64,000 nt of DNA from Catenibacillus scindens (GTDB lineage Bacteria; Bacillota; Clostridia; Lachnospirales; Lachnospiraceae). Within the stretch, counting starts at the first letter, position 1; each line of letters begins with the position of its first letter. The stretch covers positions 558,001 to 622,000 of the forward strand of contig NZ_JACHFW010000001.1 of NCBI RefSeq assembly GCF_014202115.1, written 5' to 3'. The notes below the pieces were generated by a model. The model saw only the letters and a program-made list of their open reading frames with translations. It had not been told where the DNA came from and ran no database searches. Below are positions 36,114 to 44,028 of this stretch, piece by piece. The position numbers were made by a program, and so were the translations under genes.

Positions 36114-37406
36114 TTATCCAATTTTTAATTTAAATTTCTGAGCTTCCTTTTCACTGTTGACGCGCTCGATCATACCGCCCAGGGAACGAAGCTTTCCTTC
36201 AAAATTTTCATAACCCCGCTGGATATAATGAATGTCGTCCACTGTTGTGAAGCCTTCGGCGGCAAGACCGGCAATCACAAGTGCCGCTCCCGCTCTGAGA
36301 TCCGGTGCCGTCACTTTGGCGCCCCGGTACTCACTGACTCCGGTGACAAAAGCCGTATTTCCTTCGACTTTAATATTGCTTCCCATCCGTGCCAGTTCAT
36401 CCACATATTTAAACCGGTTTTCAAAAATACTTTCAGTAACAATACTGGTGCCATCAGAAAGCCCAAGGGCAATGAGTATCTGTGGCTGCATATCTGTCGG
36501 AAAACCAGGATATGGCAAAGTCTTAATATTGGTAGGATGACACCGGCGTGTGGCAACCACCCGTACAGCGTCATCGGATTCCTCAATCTGCGCGCCCATT
36601 TCCAGAAGCTTCGCAGTGATGGACTCCAGATGTTTTGGAATAACATTTTTCACAGTGATATCGCCTTTGGTGGCCACAGCAGCGCACATAAACGTTCCAG
36701 CCTCGATCTGATCCGGAATAATAGCATATTCTGTACCTTTGAAACGCTTTACGCCACGGATACGGATCACGTCGGTTCCTGCGCCTTTAATATCCGCGCC
36801 CATGCTATTAAGGAAGTTGGCCACATCCACAATGTGCGGTTCCTTCGCGGCGTTTTCAAGAACGGTACGGCCTTCGGCCATGGAGGCCGCCAGCATCACG
36901 TTAATGGTAGCACCTACTGTAACCACATCAAAGTAAATGTGGGCTCCCACCAACTGATCCGCTTCGGCAACAATCATGCCGTTCTCAATGCTCACCTTGG
37001 CCCCCAGTGCCCGAAAACCTTTAATGTGCTGGTCAATGGGCCGGCTGCCGATAGCGCAGCCTCCGGGCAGGGCCACTCTGGCCCGTTTATACTTTCCAAG
37101 AAGGGCTCCCAGCAGATAGTAGGACGCCCGGATCTTTCGGATAAAACCATCATCAATACACAAAGACCTAATATTGGCCCCGTTAATCTTTACTGTATTA
37201 TTATCAATGCGCTCCACCTTTGCTCCCACAGAAGCAATCGCCTGAAGCAAAATATTTGTGTCGTTTACATTTGGCATATTTTCAACAAGTACGTCGTCAT
37301 TGGACATGACTGCGGCTGCCAGAATACCGAGGGCCGCGTTTTTCGCACCGCTGATATTAACTTCGCCAACCAGAGGGTTGCCGCCTTTGATTATATATTG
37401 TTCCAT
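36114..37406 (-). CDS. murA: UDP-N-acetylglucosamine 1-carboxyvinyltransferase
   Basis: The 430-residue protein shows the MurA features. The N-terminal motif is SGAKNAAL with the catalytic Lys, and the active-site loop is LPGGCAIGSRP with Cys117, the residue alkylated by fosfomycin. The C-terminal motif is DLRAGAALVIAGL. It transfers enolpyruvate from PEP to UDP-GlcNAc, the first committed step of peptidoglycan synthesis. GAGGTG precedes the ATG. The stop is only about 48 bp upstream of the metK riboswitch, so some transcription may run from murA into metK. Confidence 0.97.
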   Translation of the reverse strand: MEQYIIKGGNPLVGEVNISGAKNAALGILAAAVMSNDDVLVENMPNVNDTNILLQAIASVGAKVERIDNNTVKINGANIRSLCIDDGFIRKIRASYYLLGALLGKYKRARVALPGGCAIGSRPIDQHIKGFRALGAKVSIENGMIVAEADQLVGAHIYFDVVTVGATINVMLAASMAEGRTVLENAAKEPHIVDVANFLNSMGADIKGAGTDVIRIRGVKRFKGTEYAIIPDQIEAGTFMCAAVATKGDITVKNVIPKHLESITAKLLEMGAQIEESDDAVRVVATRRCHPTNIKTLPYPGFPTDMQPQILIALGLSDGTSIVTESIFENRFKYVDELARMGSNIKVEGNTAFVTGVSEYRGAKVTAPDLRAGAALVIAGLAAEGFTTVDDIHYIQRGYENFEGKLRSLGGMIERVNSEKEAQKFKLKIG

Positions 37407-37435
37407 TGCACACCTCTTAATATGTGTATCTATCC

Positions 37436-37631
37436 AGCCGCGGCCGAATAGCTACGGATTTCTACGCGGATGCTGCCGCGCCTCTGACCAAAATTTCAGC
37501 GGCAGGGGCTTTTCCTTATCCTGCTCGCCTCGCAGGGCTCCGCCCGGATGCGTACTTTTGCGCAGATGAATGCTCCCTTCGGTCGCTGCGCAAAAGACGC
37601 GGTATAATAGCCGCTCTGCGACTATTATACC
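37436..37631. repeat. Palindrome-rich element between the YfhO-like gene and murA
   Basis: This is about 195 bp of non-coding sequence. It holds TTTTGCGCAG (37556-37565) paired with CTGCGCAAAA (37586-37595) and GGTATAATAG (37601-37610) paired with CTATTATACC (37622-37631). A GC-rich left part can also fold. The right hairpin contains a -10 box on each strand. Confidence 0.65.
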
Positions 37632-37651
37632 ATATTGGCCTGATTTGTAAA
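37624..37651 (-). promoter_or_regulatory. murA promoter overlapping a palindrome
   Basis: Minus strand: TTTACA (37651-37646), 16-bp spacer, perfect TATAAT (37629-37624). The -10 box is in one arm of the 37601-37631 hairpin, and the transcript would carry about 210 nt of structured leader before murA. Confidence 0.6.
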
Positions 37652-37669
37652 TTAGTTTTTAAGTTTTTA

Positions 37670-40297
37670 TTACAGAGTTGTGTGGAACTGTTTAAGGTCA
37701 TGGGCTCTCTTTTTCTGTTTTCTAAAGAAAATCACAGCAAATATCAGACAGCTTCCCGCAGTGATGATAAAACCGGGAATAAATCCCGTAGGAGTATATG
37801 TCATTTCCACGGTGTGATCGCCGGCGGAAAGATGAATGTACAGCAGAGTACCGTCAATAGACTCTGTCTCCACTTTTTGACCGTCCACTTTTACCGTCCA
37901 GCCGCTGTCGTATGGAATAGACGTAAACATAATACCGTCCTCATCGGCGTGGATGGTTCCAAAAATATGGGTATCGGAAAATTCACTGATCTCCCACTGA
38001 TTCTGGCTGACTTCGTTATAAAACTCTTCAAAAACTTCTGGATTATAAGTAAACTGGTAAATCTCAATAGTGCCGCTGCTGTGGTCGCTGTCAGTGACAA
38101 ATTCCAGCTCCACATGGCCGCTGTCACCCAGCTCCACAATGTGGCCCCGGGTATCCGAGTATGTTTCCACAGAGTCATTCCGGCTGACCTTCAGGCTGCT
38201 GCAGTTGGACGCCCTGTAGTAAATATACCGGGTCTGTCCATCCGTAATATCCATCGTAAGTCTTACACTCGCCTCATCGCCCGCATTGTCCTTTGTATAG
38301 GAATACTGTCCGTCACCCACATCAGAAACCTGACAGTTTTCCCCGGTCAGCTCCCCGACTTCTTCATCCATAAACATAAAACGGTTCGTTCCTGTGGTTT
38401 TCTGGACAAAATCATTGAGAACATACTCCGGACGTCCAACGGTCCAATTCCAGTCTGCATATGCCTCATCCACCATAAAACCGAGAGACAGAGCATAAGG
38501 ATTTTCATAGAGGTACTGGTTTCCCGATGAATACAACTGGGTAAATGTCCTTATATGGTCTGTATCCTCTGTGGCCAGAAGATATTTAATCCCGAAAATA
38601 CTGTCCGTCAAAGGTGTAGCTCCCACATAGCTGTACTTATTGGTCGCCTCAAAATAGCCCACCCGGCCCATAAGGTCATTAATATCTGCCCCCATAGTAG
38701 ATGCGAACAGTGAAACTCCTGGAAGATCCAGCCACATATTATTGTTCCGGGCACTGAAAGAATCCAGTTCCATGCGGTAAAATCCGCCGCTCTCCCGGTC
38801 ATCGGCTATACTTTTAAGCTCCCCGGCAGATTCCAGATATTGATTATAGCTTGTTCGGTTAATACTGCCATTCTCACATAAACCGTAAATACTATTGCCC
38901 GCTACCTCAATGGTGAGTACAGCCATCAGAGCGCCCCGCAAAATACGTCTGCGCCGAAAGCTGATCTTATACAGGCACATCCATATAAAATACAGCAGCA
39001 AAAGGATTTCCGTAATAATATATGCGTAGGATTCATGATCCACCTGGTCATCCATCCAGCACCAGCACACAAGCCCCTGCATCATGGCAAAGGCGAGAAA
39101 ATACTGCCAGAATCGGTACCTCTGGATGCGGATCACAACCTCATATGCCATGGACAGGGCCAGAAACGCGTAAATAAATGTAAATCTGGCCGGCAGGCTA
39201 TTTGGAAAGTGAAAACCATGCCAGATATAATCCAGTATTCTGAAATTGGTGGAAAACAGTATAAAAGCCAAAAGGCCCAGTTTAAGTATCCGGGTTCGGA
39301 CAGGGATACCTCTGGCAAAAATATACAGCACTACTAAAAGTAAGGTCAGCACGCCAAAATACAGGTTGGGATCACCGCTGAGATCCGTAGGCTTAACAAA
39401 GGCAAACTGCTGGCTCAAAAGCTGGGTAAAACTGTGATAAAACTCTATCTCCGTGGGGAACTTTGACCCGGCGGAATTAGACACCGCAAGAGCGCTCAGG
39501 GTAGGCAGTACCAAAATAGCGCTGGCAGCTCCCGCCAGGAGAGAATAACCCGCAAAGAGAAATCCCCGCCTGAAAAATAAGGCCACGGATTTTTTCTTCA
39601 TGGCAAAAAATGTCACAAAGAAATAAAGAACAAGGAAAATACACACCATAATGGCAATGTAGTAATTACAGATAATACACAGGGCCAAAGAAATGCCATA
39701 CATCCATCCCTTCCCCTGCTCCACCAGACGCTCCAGCCCCAGGATAATCACCGGAAGGAGAACAAGGCAGTCCAGCCACATAATATTCCAGTTATACCCT
39801 AAAGTCCAGCCGCACAGGGCGTAGGCAAGGGCAAAATAGACAATAGTAATATTATAGCGGCAAAAGCGCCGGCGGATGTACCATGCAAAAACTGTGCTTG
39901 TCAGAGCGATCTTCAGCATCAGAATAAAAGTGAATCCTTCCAAAAGCAGCCCTGACGGGAACAGAAGAAGCAGTATGTTGAGCGGGCTTGCCAGATAGTA
40001 GGCCACAATAGCCCAGAAATTCATGCCAAGGCCGCCGTTCCAACTGTAAAAAAGACTTTCCCCGCCCCAGATTTTCCGGTGAAGTTCTGAGAAAAAAGGC
40101 GCATACTGATGGTAAGAGTCAATAATCTGTACCTGCCGATCCCCAAAGGGATAAACCCCGATAGCCACATAGGCCACCGTCAATATGAGCAGCGGGATAA
40201 TAAAAGCCAAAAGATAATATCTATACCGAAAAACCAGCCGTCCGACCCTGTTGTCCGCATAAAAAGTTCTAAGACAGCTTTTTATTTTACTATTCAT
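37670..40297 (-). CDS. YfhO-family polytopic membrane protein
   Basis: The 875-residue protein has about 12-13 N-terminal helices (residues 25-470) in the GT-C-like arrangement of YfhO proteins, then an extracellular domain (about 480-840) and a final helix before a basic tail. B. subtilis YfhO is linked to glycosylation of lipoteichoic acid, and the family is thought to transfer sugars from lipid carriers to surface polymers. That role is inferred from family membership. The start overlaps the shikimate-kinase-like gene by 4 bp, so the two are co-expressed. Confidence 0.88.
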   Translation of the reverse strand: MNSKIKSCLRTFYADNRVGRLVFRYRYYLLAFIIPLLILTVAYVAIGVYPFGDRQVQIIDSYHQYAPFFSELHRKIWGGESLFYSWNGGLGMNFWAIVAYYLASPLNILLLLFPSGLLLEGFTFILMLKIALTSTVFAWYIRRRFCRYNITIVYFALAYALCGWTLGYNWNIMWLDCLVLLPVIILGLERLVEQGKGWMYGISLALCIICNYYIAIMVCIFLVLYFFVTFFAMKKKSVALFFRRGFLFAGYSLLAGAASAILVLPTLSALAVSNSAGSKFPTEIEFYHSFTQLLSQQFAFVKPTDLSGDPNLYFGVLTLLLVVLYIFARGIPVRTRILKLGLLAFILFSTNFRILDYIWHGFHFPNSLPARFTFIYAFLALSMAYEVVIRIQRYRFWQYFLAFAMMQGLVCWCWMDDQVDHESYAYIITEILLLLYFIWMCLYKISFRRRRILRGALMAVLTIEVAGNSIYGLCENGSINRTSYNQYLESAGELKSIADDRESGGFYRMELDSFSARNNNMWLDLPGVSLFASTMGADINDLMGRVGYFEATNKYSYVGATPLTDSIFGIKYLLATEDTDHIRTFTQLYSSGNQYLYENPYALSLGFMVDEAYADWNWTVGRPEYVLNDFVQKTTGTNRFMFMDEEVGELTGENCQVSDVGDGQYSYTKDNAGDEASVRLTMDITDGQTRYIYYRASNCSSLKVSRNDSVETYSDTRGHIVELGDSGHVELEFVTDSDHSSGTIEIYQFTYNPEVFEEFYNEVSQNQWEISEFSDTHIFGTIHADEDGIMFTSIPYDSGWTVKVDGQKVETESIDGTLLYIHLSAGDHTVEMTYTPTGFIPGFIITAGSCLIFAVIFFRKQKKRAHDLKQFHTTL

Positions 40298-40809
40298 ACT
40301 TCTCCTTCCAGGGCCTCCTGCACCGCTGTGCGGACTTTCGCGATCGCCCCTTCAATAGTCATGCTGTCCACGTTAACAGTCACATCCGCATACTTTTCAT
40401 AGAGAGGGCAGCGCTCTTTGTACAGATCCAGAAGAGTGCAGCCATTATGGATCACCACGCCTCTCTTATCCAAATCTCCTACCCGTGCTTTAATATTTTC
40501 GTAGGACAACTGTATGTATACAATAACGCCTTCTTTTCCAAGGGATTCCATAGCCGGCTCACGATAAACTACACTTCCGCCGGTGGCGATCACGCTGTGG
40601 GTGACATGGATATCCCGGTTCACCTGTTCTTCTATGGATAAAAATCCCTCAATTCCGTGTTCTTCAATCAGCTCATGGAGAACTTTTCCTTCCTGACGTT
40701 GGATCAGAAGGTCTGAGTCAATAAACTGGTAGCCCAGGATTTTCGCCAACACCACTCCGATGGTACTTTTCCCGGCGCCGGGCATACCGATTAATACAAT
40801 ATTTTTCAT
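40294..40809 (-). CDS. Shikimate kinase-like P-loop kinase
   Basis: The start is ATG 40809 (MKNIVLIG), which is 9 bases after GGGAG; an ATG three codons upstream abuts the SD. The 171-residue protein has Walker A GMPGAGKS (8-15), DSD (31-33, including the shikimate-binding Asp), and the lid motif RxPLY (Arg133). Two substrate-binding features differ from AroK. The FRxxE motif is F-L-S-I-E, lacking the shikimate-binding Arg, and the GGG loop is GGS (77-79). It may be a divergent shikimate kinase or may act on another small molecule. It is coupled to the YfhO-like gene rather than to aro genes. Confidence 0.75.
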   Translation of the reverse strand: MKNIVLIGMPGAGKSTIGVVLAKILGYQFIDSDLLIQRQEGKVLHELIEEHGIEGFLSIEEQVNRDIHVTHSVIATGGSVVYREPAMESLGKEGVIVYIQLSYENIKARVGDLDKRGVVIHNGCTLLDLYKERCPLYEKYADVTVNVDSMTIEGAIAKVRTAVQEALEGEV

Positions 40810-40876
40810 AGTATTCATCTCCCAATTAAACACATTGTTACTGCCCATTCTATGACCAGCAACACGCCCTCATTTT

Positions 40877-41007
40877 ATATTACTGTTCACGGAGTGAACA
40901 GTAATATGCGCTTAAACCATGCAAAATTCGCTGCGCAAATGGTTTAAGCGCACCCCTGAATCACTTTCTTACGCCGGCAACAGCAAGTGTTTCCGGCCAC
41001 CGTGAAT
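40877..41007. repeat. Double palindromic repeat, TTACTGTTCAC type
   Basis: Two perfect hairpins lie side by side. ATATTACTGTTCAC (40877-40890) pairs with 40894-40907 over a 3-base loop. TGCGCTTAAACCAT (40907-40920) pairs with 40939-40952. CGCCGG and CCGGC further right may form a third. The first half-site matches the element at 23279. Confidence 0.8.
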
Positions 41008-41046
41008 AATAACCATTTTATCACCAAAAAAAATGAAAGACAACTA

Positions 41047-41075
41047 TTTACACAGTTATTTCAAACTTTTATACT
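41047..41075 (+). promoter_or_regulatory. Promoter of the Y-family polymerase operon
   Basis: TTTACA (41047-41052), 17-bp spacer, TATACT (41070-41075). The inferred start of transcription is near 41082, giving a very short leader. No clear LexA box is seen. Confidence 0.65.
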
Positions 41076-41094
41076 TATATCAGAGGTGATGGCC

Positions 41095-42300
41095 ATGGCC
41101 AATATTATTTTTCATATTGACGTCAACAGTGCCTATTTAAGCTGGACTGCTGTGGAGCGGCTAAAAAAGGGAGATAAGGACACACTGGATATACGGACAG
41201 TTCCTTCCATTATCGGCGGTGACATTTCCCGCCGCCGGGGAGTTGTCCTGGCCAAATCCATTCCGGCAAAAAAGTACGGGATCGTCACCGGGGAACCTGT
41301 GGTGGACGCCTTTAAAAAATGTCCGGGCCTGCGCAGCTTTGCCCCGGATCACAAGCTTTACGCCCGCTACAGCCAGAATATGATCCGCCTTCTTGAGGAA
41401 TACTCACCATCTATCAGCCAGTACAGTATCGACGAGTGCTTTATGGAATATGTGCCTCTTCCAGGCGCCAATTCCCCCGCAGAGGCTGCATGCCGCATTA
41501 AAGACCGTATCCGGGATACCTTTGGCTTTACTGTCAACATAGGGATTTCCTCCAACCGCCTCCTGGCCAAAATGGCCTCAGACTTTAAAAAGCCGGATCT
41601 GGTCCACACCCTTTTTCCGGAAGAAATACCGAAAAAAATGTGGCCTCTCCCGGTTGAGGATCTGTTCATGGTCGGCCGTTCCAGCGCGGCCCGCCTGAGA
41701 CTTTTAGGTATCCGAACCATCGGAGATCTGGCACACACAGACCCAGAAATCCTCACCTCCCATTTAAAGACTCACGGAAAGGTTATCTGGGAATACGCCA
41801 ATGGTATTGAACATACATCCATCGACACCCGGTCAAAAACTGAGGCCAAGGGGATAGGCAACTCCACCACCATCTCCTTTGATGTCACTGACCGGGAGAC
41901 TGCCCGGTATTTTCTCATGGAACTGTCGGAGTCAGTATCCCGCCGTTTAAGGCAGCATCATGTCCTTGCCGGCACGATCAGCGTTGAGATCAAGTACAGC
42001 ACCTTTGAGTCGGTATCCCACCAGACCCGCCTGCTGACGCCGGAAAACACTACCAATGCCATTTACAAAACCGCCTGCCGCCTTTTCGACGAGCTTTGGA
42101 AAGGTGGTCCCATACGTCTCCTTGGCATACGGACGGCCAATCTGTCTTCCGATGATATACAGCAATTGAGCATTTTTGACCATCCGGAGACAGAAAAGCA
42201 AAAAAAGCTGGACACCGCTCTTGACGCCATCCGCCAGAAGTACGGCAGCCAGTCTATTGTCCGGGCCAGCCAGCTTAAAGATATTTCAAAAGGAGTTTAA
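41095..42300 (+). CDS. Y-family DNA polymerase (DinB / Pol IV-like)
   Basis: Started at ATG 41095 (GAGGTG upstream), the protein has 401 residues. The catalytic carboxylates are visible: Asp9 in FHIDVNSAYLSW, and Asp113-Glu114 in YSIDECFMEY. A helix-hairpin-helix-like region (LRLLGIRTIGDLAHTDPE) and a little-finger domain complete it. These enzymes copy past damaged bases with low fidelity. The C terminus is short and has no obvious canonical clamp-binding motif, although QQLSIF near the end is clamp-motif-like. The start of the pyrophosphatase gene lies 4 bp after the stop, so they share an operon. Confidence 0.9.
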   Translation: MANIIFHIDVNSAYLSWTAVERLKKGDKDTLDIRTVPSIIGGDISRRRGVVLAKSIPAKKYGIVTGEPVVDAFKKCPGLRSFAPDHKLYARYSQNMIRLLEEYSPSISQYSIDECFMEYVPLPGANSPAEAACRIKDRIRDTFGFTVNIGISSNRLLAKMASDFKKPDLVHTLFPEEIPKKMWPLPVEDLFMVGRSSAARLRLLGIRTIGDLAHTDPEILTSHLKTHGKVIWEYANGIEHTSIDTRSKTEAKGIGNSTTISFDVTDRETARYFLMELSESVSRRLRQHHVLAGTISVEIKYSTFESVSHQTRLLTPENTTNAIYKTACRLFDELWKGGPIRLLGIRTANLSSDDIQQLSIFDHPETEKQKKLDTALDAIRQKYGSQSIVRASQLKDISKGV

Positions 42301-42303
42301 ATT

Positions 42304-44016
42304 ATGGATACTGCAAAAAAAGAAATTTATGTTTTCGGTCACAAGAATCCCGATACGGACTCCATATGCTCGGCCATTGCCTACGCCTGGCTGAAAAACC
42401 AGATCGGAGCCCAGGCCAGGGATTCCTTCGCCTCCCTAACGGCTCAGGCTTATGCCCAGGAACAGCAGCCGGATACAGTTTATGTCCCCCGCCGGGCCGG
42501 ACAACTTGGCCCTGAAACCGAATATCTCCTTAAACGTTTTAACACCCCGGCCCCGGTCTACACTAACGACGTGCGGGTTCAGGTCAGTGATATTGATATC
42601 CGGAAAGTTGACGGCATTAAGGAGACTCTCTCACTAAAACAGGCGTGGACAATTATGCGTTCTGTCAATATCGCCACCCTTCCGGTCCTCAATAAAGACC
42701 GGACGTTAAAAGGACTGATCACCATCGGCGATATTGCCCGTTCCTATATGGCTGTCTATGACAATACCATCCTTGGCAAGTCCCACACGCCATTTACCAA
42801 TATTCTTGACGCCCTGGACGGCACTATGATCGTGGGAACTTCTGACGGATATGTAAAGGATGGGACTGTGACCATCGCTACAGCCACTACAGAAATGATC
42901 CGGGATCATATTCATCCCGGAGATGTGATCATCCTTGGCAACCGGTATGAAACTCAATTGTGCGCCATTGAGCAGCACGCTGCGCTCCTCATTGTATGTG
43001 AAGGTTCCCCTGTGTCACGCACCATCCAAAAGATCGCGGAGCAAAACGGCAGCGCAGTCATCAGCACCCCCTATGATACCTACACTGTGGCCCGTCTCAT
43101 TAACCAGAGCGTACCGGTCAGCTATTTCATGAAAAAAGAGGATCTTGTCACCTTTAAAACCACCGATTTTATCGCGGAGATCAAAGGGACTATGTTAAAG
43201 AAGCGGCACCGGGATTTCCCTATCCTTTCCAGAAGCAAAAGGTTTGTAGGCATGATCTCCCGCCGTTCTCTTATTAATATGCCATCCAAGCAGATCATCC
43301 TTGTGGACCACAATGAGATCGACCAGGCAGTGGACGGGATCACCGACGCCAGTGTTATTGAGATCGTAGACCACCACAAACTGGGGACCATCGAGACTAT
43401 GAGTCCCATCTCGGTACGCAATCAGCCGGTGGGATGCACGGCCACTATCATTTACCAGATTTTTGTGGAAAATGCCGTAGATATCCCGGAAAATATCGCA
43501 GGACTTTTGTGCGGCGCCATTTTATCCGACACCCTTTTATACCGTTCCCCCACCTGCACCCCGGAGGATCGGGCGGCGGCGGAAGCTCTGGCGGACATTG
43601 CCCATATTAAGACCCATGAGCTGGCTCAGGCCATGTTCGCCGCCGGAAGCGACCTTCACTCAAAATCTGATGAGGAGATTTTCTACCAGGATTTCAAACG
43701 CTTTACCGCAGGCAGCGTCACTTTCGGCGTAGGCCAGATCATGTCCATGACCCAGAACGAACTGGACGAGATCAAGGCCCGGATGATCCCGTACATGCAC
43801 AAAGCAAAGAAGAATCACGGGGTAGATATGGTATTTTTTATGCTCACCAATATTATGGATGAGTCTACCCAACTTCTTTATTCCGACGAACAGGCCCGGG
43901 AGGTGGCCGAGAACAGTTTCATGATCCCCGCAGAAAATGACCAGCTCTATCTGGCCGGCGTCGTTTCTCGTAAAAAGCAATTGATTCCCAGGCTTATGGC
44001 CACATTACAGCAGTAG
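42304..44016 (+). CDS. Manganese-dependent (family II) inorganic pyrophosphatase with CBS and DRTGG insert, copy 1
   Basis: The 570-residue protein has the DHH catalytic domain of PpaC (GHKNPDTDSICSAIAYA at residues 12-28; VDHHKLG near 360; SDTLLYRSPTCTPED). This domain is split by a regulatory insert. The insert has a first CBS motif near 105-150, a DRTGG-like domain and a second CBS motif ending RHRDFPIL. A C-terminal DHHA2 domain ends in SRKKQLIPRL. Family II PPases hydrolyse pyrophosphate quickly, and CBS types are known to respond to adenine nucleotides. It is followed by a paralogue 12 bp away. Confidence 0.93.
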   Translation: MDTAKKEIYVFGHKNPDTDSICSAIAYAWLKNQIGAQARDSFASLTAQAYAQEQQPDTVYVPRRAGQLGPETEYLLKRFNTPAPVYTNDVRVQVSDIDIRKVDGIKETLSLKQAWTIMRSVNIATLPVLNKDRTLKGLITIGDIARSYMAVYDNTILGKSHTPFTNILDALDGTMIVGTSDGYVKDGTVTIATATTEMIRDHIHPGDVIILGNRYETQLCAIEQHAALLIVCEGSPVSRTIQKIAEQNGSAVISTPYDTYTVARLINQSVPVSYFMKKEDLVTFKTTDFIAEIKGTMLKKRHRDFPILSRSKRFVGMISRRSLINMPSKQIILVDHNEIDQAVDGITDASVIEIVDHHKLGTIETMSPISVRNQPVGCTATIIYQIFVENAVDIPENIAGLLCGAILSDTLLYRSPTCTPEDRAAAEALADIAHIKTHELAQAMFAAGSDLHSKSDEEIFYQDFKRFTAGSVTFGVGQIMSMTQNELDEIKARMIPYMHKAKKNHGVDMVFFMLTNIMDESTQLLYSDEQAREVAENSFMIPAENDQLYLAGVVSRKKQLIPRLMATLQQ

Positions 44017-44028
44017 GAGGGTCTTATT

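Noticed and set aside
36228-37451. Long open frame (407 codons) on the plus strand opposite murA
   Set aside because: Antisense shadow of murA: rich in His, Cys and Ser, no SD, no domain, while the minus frame is a textbook MurA.
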